DNA of 64,000 nt, from NCBI GenBank assembly GCA_016779325.1, contig JADHNU010000001.1:1-64000 (forward strand), written 5' to 3'. This stretch comes from Pseudomonadales bacterium. Lineage in GTDB: Bacteria; Pseudomonadota; Gammaproteobacteria; Pseudomonadales; Azotimanducaceae. The notes under the pieces are model-generated. The model worked only from the letters and a program-made list of their open reading frames with translations. It was not told where the DNA came from and ran no database searches. This document shows, piece after piece, positions 18,950-27,066 of the stretch (positions are counted from its first letter, which is position 1; every line of letters begins with the position of its first letter). A program made the translations under genes and the position numbers.

Positions 18950-19969
18950 ATGACGGTGAACCCCTCCTACTCGACCCCTCCTCGGCCCGCGCCCAGCCTG
19001 CCTTTTTACGAGCCCGTGCTCGACGACTTCGCGGCGGTCAATGCGCTTATCCCCCGCCAGCTCACCTCCGACGTCCATCTCGTGGAGGAGATCGGCCAAC
19101 ACTTGGTGGAAGCGGGGGGCAAGCGGCTGCGCCCCCTGGTGGTGCTCCTTGCCGCCAATGCCTGTGATGCGCCCGCGGAAGCGCGGGTTAAGCTCGCCGC
19201 GGTGATCGAGTTCTTGCACACGGCTACCTTGCTTCATGACGACGTCGTTGACAGCTCCGGCCTACGGCGCGGCAAGCTGACAGCCAATGCCCTATGGGGC
19301 AATGCCCCGAGCGTGCTGGTGGGGGACTTCGTCTACTCCCGGGCCTTCCAGCTCATGGTGGAACTTGGGCAACTCGATATTCTCTCGGTCCTTGCCGAGG
19401 CCACCAATGTCATCGCCGAAGGGGAAGTCATGCAGCTGGCCAATATTGGCCGCATCGACCTCAGCGAACGCGACTACCGCACCATCATCGGCGCTAAAAC
19501 GGCCAAGTTGTTTGAGGCGGCAGCCCACAGTGCGGCACTCCTCAACCCCGCGGCCCATCCCGCGCGCGCTGAACGCGTCACCGCCCTAAAGACCTATGGC
19601 CGAGCCCTGGGCCTGGCCTTCCAGCTCGTGGACGACAGCCTCGACTATGCCGGCGACGCCGCGTCCCTGGGAAAAAACGCCGGCGACGATCTCGCCGAAG
19701 GCAAACTCACCCTGCCCCTGATCGTCGCCCTTCGGGACGGGGACACGGCCACGCGGGCCCTCGTTCAGGAAGCCTTAACCCGAAAGGATGCCAGCGCCCT
19801 CGGCGAGGTGCGCCATGCTCTGGCCCGCTGCGATGCCCTGGGCTACACCCAGCGCGCCGCAGAAAACGAAGTCGCTCAGGCCAAGGCCGCGCTCCACGCC
19901 CTCCCCGAATCGCCCTTCCGGTCCGCTCTCGCCAACCTCGCCGATTTCGCACTCACAAGAAGCTTCTAA
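18950..19969 (+). CDS. ispB: Octaprenyl (polyprenyl) diphosphate synthase
   Basis: IspB elongates farnesyl diphosphate to the C40-C50 side chain of ubiquinone. The 339-aa all-helical protein has the first Asp-rich motif LLHDDVVDSSGLRRGK and the second LVDDSLDYAG, plus GGKRLRPLVVLL near the start. The gene is divergent from rplU-rpmA, as in E. coli and Pseudomonas. It uses the product of the MEP pathway whose last gene, ispH, is also in this window. Confidence 0.96.
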   Translation: MTVNPSYSTPPRPAPSLPFYEPVLDDFAAVNALIPRQLTSDVHLVEEIGQHLVEAGGKRLRPLVVLLAANACDAPAEARVKLAAVIEFLHTATLLHDDVVDSSGLRRGKLTANALWGNAPSVLVGDFVYSRAFQLMVELGQLDILSVLAEATNVIAEGEVMQLANIGRIDLSERDYRTIIGAKTAKLFEAAAHSAALLNPAAHPARAERVTALKTYGRALGLAFQLVDDSLDYAGDAASLGKNAGDDLAEGKLTLPLIVALRDGDTATRALVQEALTRKDASALGEVRHALARCDALGYTQRAAENEVAQAKAALHALPESPFRSALANLADFALTRSF

Positions 19970-20012
19970 AGCCTTCTCATTGAGACACAGACCGCATACA
20001 CTCTCGCCCCCT

Positions 20013-20089
20013 CGGAGTGTAGCTCAGCCTGGTAGAGCACCGTCTTCGGGAGGCGGGGGTCGCTGGTTCGAGTCCAGTCACTCCGACCA
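20013..20089 (+). tRNA. tRNA-Pro (anticodon CGG)
   Basis: The 77-nt cloverleaf starts CGGAGTG and ends CACTCCG plus ACCA, with CCA encoded. The D arm is GCTCAGCCTGGTAGAGC. The anticodon stem CCGTC/GGCGG closes the loop TTCGGGA, so the anticodon is CGG, reading CCG codons. The T arm is CTGGTTCGAGTCCAG. It resembles E. coli proK. A weak promoter (TTCTCA, 17 bp, TACACT ending at 20002) precedes it and a hairpin terminator follows. Confidence 0.97.
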
Positions 20090-20099
20090 CTACGCAGTG

Positions 20100-20128
20100 G
20101 GCCGGCATCCCGAGCCGGCCGTTCTTCT
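20100..20128 (+). terminator. terminator after tRNA-Pro
   Basis: GGCCGGC and GCCGGCC form a 7-bp GC-only stem with a 7-base loop, followed by GTTCTTCT, 10 nt after the tRNA 3' end. This fits a rho-independent terminator, though the T-run is interrupted. Confidence 0.65.
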
Positions 20129-20146
20129 AAGAGGGGGTTTAAGGCT

Positions 20147-20416
20147 ATGGACGTCGCCTTTGCCTTTGGCCTCGCCGGTCATCCCGTTACCGTGGTTTTG
20201 GAGCGGGACGACCACCTCGCGCTATACGTCGATGGGTGCCTGAGGAAACGGCGCCCGGGCGCACCCTGCTACCTTTGGACCAACGTCGAGCTGCCCTTCG
20301 AAGAGCATTACCTCGTGGAAGTGCGACGGAGTCCTTCCCGGGCTTTGACGGTGACCCTGAATGGGCACGCCGTCGCGCCGGGGGCGATTCTTAACCCCCA
20401 GCGCACGCCCCTCTAG
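20147..20416 (+). CDS. Hypothetical small protein, 89 aa
   Basis: I do not recognise a family. The ATG is preceded by GAGGGGG 9 nt upstream. The protein has no signal peptide or membrane helix. It looks like a compact beta-rich fold: alternating hydrophobic strands (VTVVLERDDHLALYVDG, LTVTLNGHAV) with two Cys. The gene is convergent with an enoyl-CoA hydratase, with 8 bp between them. Conserved relatives might be found next to tRNA-Pro in related genomes; I cannot check this. Confidence 0.6.
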   Translation: MDVAFAFGLAGHPVTVVLERDDHLALYVDGCLRKRRPGAPCYLWTNVELPFEEHYLVEVRRSPSRALTVTLNGHAVAPGAILNPQRTPL

Positions 20417-20424
20417 GCTACACC

Positions 20425-21225
20425 TTAGCGACCCTTGAACTGCGGCGGGCGCTTTTCGAGGAAGCTAGCAACCCCCTCTCGGTGATCATCCGTGGCGAAA
20501 AGCACGCCGAGGGTTTGGGATATCCAAGAGCCAAGGGGCTCGGGATCGCTCCACGTACTGCGGCGTAGCCCTTCCTTTAGGTAGCGCACCGCCAGGGGTG
20601 GGTTCTCGGCAATGCTGGCAGCCAGCGCCCCCGCTCGGGCCAGGAGGTCGTCATGAGGGATCACCTCCATCACCATGCCCAGCGCCGCAGCTTCCGCGGC
20701 ATCAATCATGCGACCACTGAAGATCAATTCCGCGGCCCGCTCTGGCCCCACGAGCTTCGGCAAGCGCCAAAGGCCGCCAAGATCGGTAATGAGGCCTCGC
20801 TTCACGAAGAGCGACGCGAAGCGGGCTTCCGTGGAGGCTATACGCATATCGGCAAGGAGCGACAAGTCCATCCCCCAGCCCACGGCAACGCCGTTCACTG
20901 CGGCGATGATTGGGCGATCGCACCGCAAAATTGCCTCCGCCGCCGGGGTCATGCTGGGCCTCGGCTGGCGCAGCCGTGCATGACTGTCCGGCGCGGGTTT
21001 ACCCGTCATCATTTCCTTGACGTCTTCCCCCGCACAAAAGGCCGGATCCCGACCGGTCAATACCACTACCCGAACCTCTGGGTCCGCTTGCACCGCACGA
21101 AAGGCGGCTTCTAAATCGGCGTAACCCTGAGGATTCAGGGCGTTCCGCCGCGCCGGACGGTTCAGCGCGATGGTGCAAATGTGGTCCTTGAGTTCGACCT
21201 CAAGGGTTTCGTAGTGATAAGCCAT
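20425..21225 (-). CDS. Enoyl-CoA hydratase/isomerase family protein
   Basis: This is a crotonase-fold protein of 266 aa. The substrate/oxyanion motifs are ALNRPARRNALNPQGY near the N-terminus, FCAGEDVKEM, and AAVNGVAVGWGMDLSLLADMRIAS. In the catalytic segment GLITDLGGLWRLPKLVG an Asp stands where hydratases have the second Glu, a pattern also seen in acyl-CoA isomerases and hydrolases of the family. The exact reaction is therefore open. It is a single gene, oriented opposite to gloA. Confidence 0.85.
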   Translation of the reverse strand: MAYHYETLEVELKDHICTIALNRPARRNALNPQGYADLEAAFRAVQADPEVRVVVLTGRDPAFCAGEDVKEMMTGKPAPDSHARLRQPRPSMTPAAEAILRCDRPIIAAVNGVAVGWGMDLSLLADMRIASTEARFASLFVKRGLITDLGGLWRLPKLVGPERAAELIFSGRMIDAAEAAALGMVMEVIPHDDLLARAGALAASIAENPPLAVRYLKEGLRRSTWSDPEPLGSWISQTLGVLFATDDHREGVASFLEKRPPQFKGR

Positions 21226-21325
21226 GGTGCATCTCCCTTCCCCAGTTCCTGCCCTTTATGCCCCAGATCACCTACCCGCTGCTATGCTTTCCCCTCCAGC
21301 GATCAGACCACGGGAGCTTTGGGTC

Positions 21326-21745
21326 ATGAAATATCTTCACACCATGGTGCGGATTACGGATATCGACGCGTCCCTCGCTTTCTATTGCGAGGCTCTGGGC
21401 CTGACGCTGCTTCGTCGCTATGACAATGAAGCGGGGCGCTTCTCCCTCCTGTTTCTCGCCGCTCCAGGTGACGAGAGCGCCCAGGTCGAACTCACCTACA
21501 ACTGGGATCCAGAAACGCTGGAGGGCGGGCGGAATTTCGGCCACCTGGCCTATGCGGTGGACGATATCTACGCCAGCTGCGAGCGCCTTCAGGCCCATGG
21601 GGTGGTGATCAACCGCCCCCCTCGGGACGGCCGCATGGCCTTTGTCCGCTCCCCCGATGGCGTATCCATCGAGTTGCTCCAGCGCGGCGACGCGCTCGTC
21701 CCCCAAGAGCCTTGGCTTAGCATGGAAAATGTTGGAAGCTGGTAG
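21326..21745 (+). CDS. gloA: Lactoylglutathione lyase (glyoxalase I)
   Basis: This 139-aa vicinal-oxygen-chelate enzyme detoxifies methylglyoxal as its glutathione hemithioacetal. The two beta-alpha-beta-beta-beta modules each give metal ligands: H5 (MKYLHTMVRI), the Glu of VELTYNWD, H of NFGHLAYAV and E of SIELLQRG. The short length fits the Ni-dependent E. coli type. The start at 21326 gives the usual N-terminus; an in-frame extension to 21224 is not coding. A glutathione S-transferase follows 29 bp downstream. Confidence 0.93.
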   Translation: MKYLHTMVRITDIDASLAFYCEALGLTLLRRYDNEAGRFSLLFLAAPGDESAQVELTYNWDPETLEGGRNFGHLAYAVDDIYASCERLQAHGVVINRPPRDGRMAFVRSPDGVSIELLQRGDALVPQEPWLSMENVGSW

Positions 21746-21774
21746 TCGCCTATACACAGGGGAGAGGAAGCACG

Positions 21775-22386
21775 ATGAAGCTGTTTGATTCAGTAGGACC
21801 CAATCCGCACGTCGTTCGCATGTTCATAGCGGAAAAGGGCATCACCATCGCTACGGAAACCGTTGACATCATGGCCGGAGCGAATCGAAAGCCCGACTAC
21901 CTGGCGAAGAACCCGAGCGGTAGCTCGCCCTGCCTCGAGCTCGACGACGGGTCGATCCTGGCGGAGATCACGGCCATCTGCGAATACCTTGAGGAGCGGT
22001 TCCCCGGCATCGCGCTGATCGGCGAGACCGCGGAAGAGCGCGCCGAAGTACGCATGTGGACGCGACGCATCGACTTGGGCATTTGCGAACCCCTCACCAA
22101 CGGCTTTCGTTTTAGCGAAGGCCTCCCCATGTTCGAAAGCCGCTTTCGCTGCCTCCCGGAAGCCGCCGATGGTCTTAAGGCGATCGCCAAGGACAAACTG
22201 ATTTGGCTGGACGGGCTCATGGCCGGCAAAACTTGGGTCTGCGGCGATCGCTTTACGCTGGCGGATATCATGCTCTATTGCTTCCTCACCTTCGGCGCCG
22301 CCGTGGGCCAGCCCCTCCCGGAGGATTGCACCCACGTCGCCGCTTGGCTTGAGCGCGCCGGGGCTCGACCCAGCGCAAGCGCCTAA
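21775..22386 (+). CDS. Glutathione S-transferase family protein
   Basis: This 203-aa GST has a thioredoxin-like N-terminal domain (MKLFDSVGPNPHVVRMFIAEKG; cis-Pro and GSSPCLELDDGSILAEITAICEYLEE, including the ES/EI-type GSH site). An all-helical C-terminal domain follows, with the FTLADIML N-capping box. A GAGGAAG ribosome site lies 6-7 nt before the ATG. It is probably co-transcribed with gloA, so both would use glutathione in electrophile detoxification. The substrate is unknown. Confidence 0.88.
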   Translation: MKLFDSVGPNPHVVRMFIAEKGITIATETVDIMAGANRKPDYLAKNPSGSSPCLELDDGSILAEITAICEYLEERFPGIALIGETAEERAEVRMWTRRIDLGICEPLTNGFRFSEGLPMFESRFRCLPEAADGLKAIAKDKLIWLDGLMAGKTWVCGDRFTLADIMLYCFLTFGAAVGQPLPEDCTHVAAWLERAGARPSASA

Positions 22387-22398
22387 GCGCTCACCTCC

Positions 22399-22423
22399 AC
22401 GGCTCCGGGGCCTCCGGAGCCGT
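22399..22423 (+). terminator. GC-rich stem-loop after the GST gene
   Basis: ACGGCTCCGG and CCGGAGCCGT form a perfect 10-bp stem with a 5-base loop, 12 nt after the GST stop. No T-run follows, so it may be a rho-assisted terminator or a 3'-end protector rather than a classical intrinsic terminator. Confidence 0.45.
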
Positions 22424-22512
22424 CTAGCCCCTGGTCAGTTAAACCGTGTCCTAGAGTTGGACATTTGCTATCCTTCGCCCCCCTCTCGGCACGCGCAGCC
22501 AGGATAGCCATC

Positions 22513-23640
22513 GTGAAACGTACCTACCTCGCGGCCGCGATCATCGCCGCCGCCTTTATTACTTGGGTTCTATCGGGCCAAATCGGCGGCCCGGAAGGGG
22601 CTGGTCCTGCTCCGTCCCTTGCGGAGGCCCGCGCCCGCGAAAACAGCTTGGCCGAGGATGCCCCGGTGCGAGTCCGCGCCCAGGTGCTTCAGAGCCTGCC
22701 CGTGAACGCCGAGGTGGTCGTACGCGGCCGCACTGCGGTCGAACGCTTTGTCGATGTGCGCAGCGAAACCCGCGGCCGCGTGGTCGAGCTCCTGGCGGAG
22801 AAAGGGGACCACGTCGCCGCTGGCGCCCCCCTATGTCGCCTAGACGAAGAAGCGCGACCGGCCCTCTTGGCGGAAAGCCAGGCCCAGCTTAAGCAAGCGG
22901 AAATTGACCACCAAGGGAGCCTCAAGCTGCAGCGCGAAGGGCTCCTCTCTGATGCCGCCGTCGCCGCCACGGCCACCCGCTTGGCCAGCGCAAAGGCCCT
23001 GGTCCAGCAGCGGGAGCGCGAGCTGGCCAACACGATGATTCGCGCCCCCTTCTCCGGCGAAGTCGAAACGCGCCCCGTGGAAGAAGGCGACCTTCTCCAG
23101 CTCGGCGCCATTTGCGCGCGGGTGATTGATAGCGACCCCATGTTGCTGGTGGGGGAAGTCAGCGAGAACGAGGTCGCTGAACTGTCCCTGGGGGCCATCG
23201 CCCACGGCACACTCATCACCGGCGAGCAAGTAGAAGGCACGCTCCGCTTCATTGGCCGAAGCGCCAACAGCCGCACCCGCACCTTCCGCGTAGAGGTCGC
23301 TGTTCCCAATCCCGAGGGTCGCCTTCGCGATGGCGTGACCACCGAGGTGATCCTGCCCGTGGCGGAGCACGAGGCGCACCTCATCCCCGCCGCCATCCTG
23401 ACCCTGGACGACGCCGGCGCCCTGAACATCCGTATCGTCGATCCCAATAAGCGCGTGCGTATGGTACCCGTGACGATCGTTAAGGAAGAGCCGGAAGGCC
23501 TTTGGGTAACGGGCCTACCGGCTACGGCTACGGTCATTACGGTCGGACAGGAGCTGGTCACCCCCGGCAATCTCGTCGAGGTGACCTACGAAGACGCTTC
23601 GGCTGGCTTGGGCCAGCCGACCCCCACGCTCGGGCAGTAA
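22513..23640 (+). CDS. RND efflux periplasmic adaptor subunit
   Basis: This is a 375-aa HlyD/AcrA-type membrane fusion protein. It has an N-terminal membrane anchor (MKRTYLAAAIIAAAFITWVL). The lipoyl half-motifs are RGRVVELLAEKGDHVAAGAPLCRLD and TMIRAPFSGEVETRPVEEGDLLQLG, around a short coiled coil, with a beta-barrel and membrane-proximal domain after them. The GTG at 22513 has AGGA about 8 nt upstream; an earlier TTG (22465) is less likely. The pump gene follows by 16 bp. No outer-membrane channel gene is adjacent. Confidence 0.9.
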   Translation: MKRTYLAAAIIAAAFITWVLSGQIGGPEGAGPAPSLAEARARENSLAEDAPVRVRAQVLQSLPVNAEVVVRGRTAVERFVDVRSETRGRVVELLAEKGDHVAAGAPLCRLDEEARPALLAESQAQLKQAEIDHQGSLKLQREGLLSDAAVAATATRLASAKALVQQRERELANTMIRAPFSGEVETRPVEEGDLLQLGAICARVIDSDPMLLVGEVSENEVAELSLGAIAHGTLITGEQVEGTLRFIGRSANSRTRTFRVEVAVPNPEGRLRDGVTTEVILPVAEHEAHLIPAAILTLDDAGALNIRIVDPNKRVRMVPVTIVKEEPEGLWVTGLPATATVITVGQELVTPGNLVEVTYEDASAGLGQPTPTLGQ

Positions 23641-23656
23641 GCGAGGAGCACAGGTC

Positions 23657-26600
23657 ATGAATGGCATCATTGCTTGGGCCGTGGATCGCGGCCGGACGAC
23701 CCTCTCCATCATGGGGTTGATCATCATCGCCGGCCTCTACTCCTACGCAAAAATTCCCGTAGAAGCGGACCCCAATATCCAGGTGCCCATCTTCATCATT
23801 ACGATCCTTCATGAGGGGATCTCCCCGGAGGACTCGGAGCGGCTCCTGGTCATGCCCATGGAAACGGAGCTTCGCGCCGTAGAAGGGGTTAAGGAACTCA
23901 CGGCCTACGCAGCAGAAGGATCCGCCTCCCTGGTCGTCGAATTCTCCGCGGACTTTGATCCGGACCCCGCCCTCATCGACGTGCGGGAAGCGGTGGATCG
24001 GGGCAAGGTCAAGATCCCCTCTACCGCAGAAGAACCCATCGTCTCCGAGGTGACCGCCGCGGACTTCCCCATCCTGACCATCAACTTCTCTGGGGAAGGG
24101 ATCAGTGAACGGGTGCTCTACAACACGGCGCTGCGGGTAAAGGACGAGCTTGAAGCCATCCCCGACATCATGGAAGCGAACCTTCGAGGCCAACGCGAAG
24201 AGGTCCTTGAGGCGGTCATCGATCCGGCGCGGCTGGAATCCTTCGGCATCGACCCGATCACGCTGGTTAACAACGTTTCCCAGAACAACCGGCTCATTCC
24301 TGCCGGGGCCTTGGAGGCCAACAAAGGGCGCTTCTCCGTCAAGGTGCCGGGCATTATCGAAGAGGCCTCCGACCTCTTCTCCATTCCCGTCAAGGCAGAT
24401 GGTGACACGGTCGTGACCCTCTCCGACGTGGCCACGATCCGCCGGACCTTTAAGGACCGAACCGGCTACGCACGGGTGAACGGCGTGCCCGCGATCTCCA
24501 TCCAGATTACCAAGCGCGTCAACGCGAACCTCATCGATACGGTTAGTCAGGCTCGCGCTATCGTGGAATCGATGCGCCCGGGCTTTCCCGCCGGGGTCAA
24601 CGTGTTTTACACCCAGGACCAAGCCCCCGATTCCCAGCAGCAGGTGGACGAACTCACGGGGAACATCGGCACAGCCCTTGCCCTGGTCATGACCATCGTT
24701 GTGGCCGCCCTCGGCGTTCGCAGCGGCATCATCGTGGGCTTAGCCATACCGACGTCCTTCCTCTTTTCGGTCATTTTGCTCTATCAGATTGGCTATTCCT
24801 TCAACTTCATGGTGATGTTCGGGATGCTTCTGGGCCTCGGCATGCTGATCGATGGCGCCATCGTCATTACGGAATATGCCGACCGAAAAATGGCAGAGGG
24901 GGTCCACCGCCATGAGGCCTACAAGCTGGCGGCTCAGCGGATGTTCTGGCCCGTAACGGCTTCCACGGCGACGACCCTCGCGGCCTTCCTTCCGCTTATC
25001 TTTTGGCCCGGCCTCTCCGGCAAGTTCATGATGTACTTGCCCGTTACGGTTTTCTGCGTGCTCCTGGGCTCCCTCGCCTACGCGGTGTTCTTCGGTCCCG
25101 CCGTGGGGGCGCGCTTTGGCAAGGCTGGGGCCCAAACCCAGGAAGATCTCCAGACGCTCAATATTCTCGAAAACGGCGACCCCACCCAGCTCAGGGGTCC
25201 CACGGGGCTCTATGCGCGCTTTCTTTACCGCGCAGCCCGGGCACCCTTCCTGGTCGTGGGCCTCACGGTAGCGATCCTTTTCGGCGCCTTCGAGCTCTAT
25301 GGCAGCTATGGCCGAGGCTTCGTGTTCTTTAACGATACGGACCCGGTCTTTGCTCGCGTCAGCGTGAACGCCCGGGGCAATCTCTCCGCCGAGGAGGTCA
25401 AGAACCTGGTGCTCGAGGTCGAGGAACGGGTCATCTCCATTCCCGGCATCAAGAGCCTCAACACGAACACCAATCCGCCGGGAGGCAGTGGATTCCGCGG
25501 CCGGGACGTGGCCTTCGACCGCGTCGGCTCCCTCTTTATCGAGATGCACGAGCAGAAGGATCGCACCCTGAGCGGCGAGGCGATCCTAGAGCTCGTGCGC
25601 GAGCGAACGGAAAATATCCCAGGCATCGTCGTCGAAATCCAAGAGTTCGAGCAGGGCCCCCCGGTTGGGAAGCCCATCCAGCTTGAGTTCGCATCGAAGT
25701 CCTCCGATATCCTCGAGCCAGCGGTGCGGGACGTTCGCGCTTGGCTAGAAACCAACGTGGATGGGCTCCGAGACATCTCGGACACGCGCTCCCTTCCCGG
25801 CGTGGAATGGACGCTGGAGGTCGATCGGGCCCAGGCCGCCGTCTACGGCGCCAATGTAACCCTCGTGGGCACCGTAGTGCAGATGGTGACGAACGGCATG
25901 AAAGTGGCGGAGTACCGCCCGGACGACGCCGAGGAAGAGGTGGATATTCGCATTCGCTTCCCCGAGGCCTACCGGGGCCTTGCCATGCTGGAGCAACTGC
26001 GCTTGCCCACGGCGCAGGGGCCCGTGCCGCTGTCCAGCTTTGTGACGCGCACCCCCTCCCCCAACGTCGACACCATCCAGCGGGTGGACGGCACGGCCGT
26101 GGAATACATTAGGGCGAACGTTGCCCCCGGGGTGCTTGCGGACGATAAGGTGAAAGAAATCAGCGCCTGGCTCGACACGCAAAGTTTTGATCCCCGCCTG
26201 ACGGTCACCTTCCGCGGCGCGAATGAGGAGCAAGCCGCCGCTATGGAGTTCGTGCTGGTCGCGTTCCTGCTGTCGCTGTTGCTCATGTTTGTGCTGCTCG
26301 TTACCCAGTTCGATAGTTTTTATCAGGCCGGGCTCATTCTCTTCGCCGTCGTCATGTCCACCGCAGGCGTGTTGCTCGGGCTCGTGATCACCGGACAGCC
26401 CTTCAGCGCGATCCTAACGGGGGTGGGCATCGTGGCCCTGGCGGGTATCGTGGTAAACAACAACATCGTCCTGATCGATACCTTCAACGGGCTTCGCAAG
26501 GAACGACCGGACCTCGACACTCTAGACCTCATCGTCCGTACCGGGGCTCAGCGGCTCCGCCCCGTGTTTCTAACCACGGTGACGACTATCTTTGGTCTGC

Positions 26601-26878
26601 TGCCCATCGCAAGCCACATCAGTGTCGATATCATCGCCCGGGAGGTGGTCCTAGGCGGTCGAACAGCGTCCTTCTGGGTGCCCTTAGCCCAATCCATTGT
26701 TTCCGGCCTCACCTTCGCCACCCTGCTCACCTTGATCGCCACCCCAGCTATGCTGGCGCTGCCGGAGCGGGCCCGGGACCTCTTCCGCCCCGTGCGTCGG
26801 CTACTGCGCCGCCGCGGGCGCAAGGCCGTGGTGGCGAACGTCGCCGACAACTCCCAGACCCCCGCGTCCTCTTCCTAG
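23657..26878 (+). CDS. RND efflux permease (AcrB/MexB-like), system 1
   Basis: This is a 1073-aa inner-membrane pump with the 12-helix RND layout: one helix, a large periplasmic loop, six helices, a second loop, and five helices. TM4 reads LGLGMLIDGAIVITEYADRKM, so only the first of the two AcrB proton-relay Asp residues (D407/D408) is present, followed by Gly. TM10-12 include VALAGIVVNNNIVLIDTFN and AQRLRPVFLTTVTTIFGLLP. It is close to the broad efflux RND permease family; the substrate is unknown. It forms a two-gene unit with the adaptor and is followed by a strong terminator. Confidence 0.92.
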   Translation: MNGIIAWAVDRGRTTLSIMGLIIIAGLYSYAKIPVEADPNIQVPIFIITILHEGISPEDSERLLVMPMETELRAVEGVKELTAYAAEGSASLVVEFSADFDPDPALIDVREAVDRGKVKIPSTAEEPIVSEVTAADFPILTINFSGEGISERVLYNTALRVKDELEAIPDIMEANLRGQREEVLEAVIDPARLESFGIDPITLVNNVSQNNRLIPAGALEANKGRFSVKVPGIIEEASDLFSIPVKADGDTVVTLSDVATIRRTFKDRTGYARVNGVPAISIQITKRVNANLIDTVSQARAIVESMRPGFPAGVNVFYTQDQAPDSQQQVDELTGNIGTALALVMTIVVAALGVRSGIIVGLAIPTSFLFSVILLYQIGYSFNFMVMFGMLLGLGMLIDGAIVITEYADRKMAEGVHRHEAYKLAAQRMFWPVTASTATTLAAFLPLIFWPGLSGKFMMYLPVTVFCVLLGSLAYAVFFGPAVGARFGKAGAQTQEDLQTLNILENGDPTQLRGPTGLYARFLYRAARAPFLVVGLTVAILFGAFELYGSYGRGFVFFNDTDPVFARVSVNARGNLSAEEVKNLVLEVEERVISIPGIKSLNTNTNPPGGSGFRGRDVAFDRVGSLFIEMHEQKDRTLSGEAILELVRERTENIPGIVVEIQEFEQGPPVGKPIQLEFASKSSDILEPAVRDVRAWLETNVDGLRDISDTRSLPGVEWTLEVDRAQAAVYGANVTLVGTVVQMVTNGMKVAEYRPDDAEEEVDIRIRFPEAYRGLAMLEQLRLPTAQGPVPLSSFVTRTPSPNVDTIQRVDGTAVEYIRANVAPGVLADDKVKEISAWLDTQSFDPRLTVTFRGANEEQAAAMEFVLVAFLLSLLLMFVLLVTQFDSFYQAGLILFAVVMSTAGVLLGLVITGQPFSAILTGVGIVALAGIVVNNNIVLIDTFNGLRKERPDLDTLDLIVRTGAQRLRPVFLTTVTTIFGLLPIASHISVDIIAREVVLGGRTASFWVPLAQSIVSGLTFATLLTLIATPAMLALPERARDLFRPVRRLLRRRGRKAVVANVADNSQTPASSS

Positions 26879-26897
26879 GGAACGCTCCGGGCATAAA

Positions 26898-26928
26898 AAA
26901 AGGCGCACTGTTCAGTGCGCCTTTTTTG
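26898..26928 (+). terminator. bidirectional terminator after RND system 1
   Basis: GGCGCAC and GTGCGCC (extended to GGCGCACTG/CAGTGCGCC, 26902-26921) are flanked by seven A on the left and six T on the right. It is a strong symmetric intrinsic terminator 20 nt after the pump stop. Confidence 0.93.
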
Positions 26929-26931
26929 TTT

Positions 26932-26986
26932 AAAAAACCCCGGCGGCAAGCGTTTGGGGAGGGGAGGGAGGGTCGTGCCGCCGGGG
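26932..26986 (-). terminator. second hairpin, terminator for the hydrolase operon, with G-rich loop
   Basis: CCCCGGCGGCA (26938-26948) and TGCCGCCGGGG (26976-26986) form a perfect 11-bp stem. On the minus strand it is followed by six T, so it should terminate the operon ending at 27067. The 27-base loop holds GGGG-A-GGGG-A-GGG-A-GGG on the plus strand (26956-26972), a potential G-quadruplex. The rest of the 26987-27066 gap shows only a short ATTG/CAAT stem followed by seven T. Confidence 0.75.
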
Positions 26987-27066
26987 CTACAAACCATCTA
27001 CAACCACTATCTGGGCACGACTTTAGGCAATTTGAACTGAACGGAAGCTGATTGGAGTCAATTTTT

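Noticed and set aside
22689-23570. Minus-strand open frame antisense to the RND adaptor
   Set aside because: Ser/Arg-rich shadow frame without motifs; the adaptor on the plus strand is clear.
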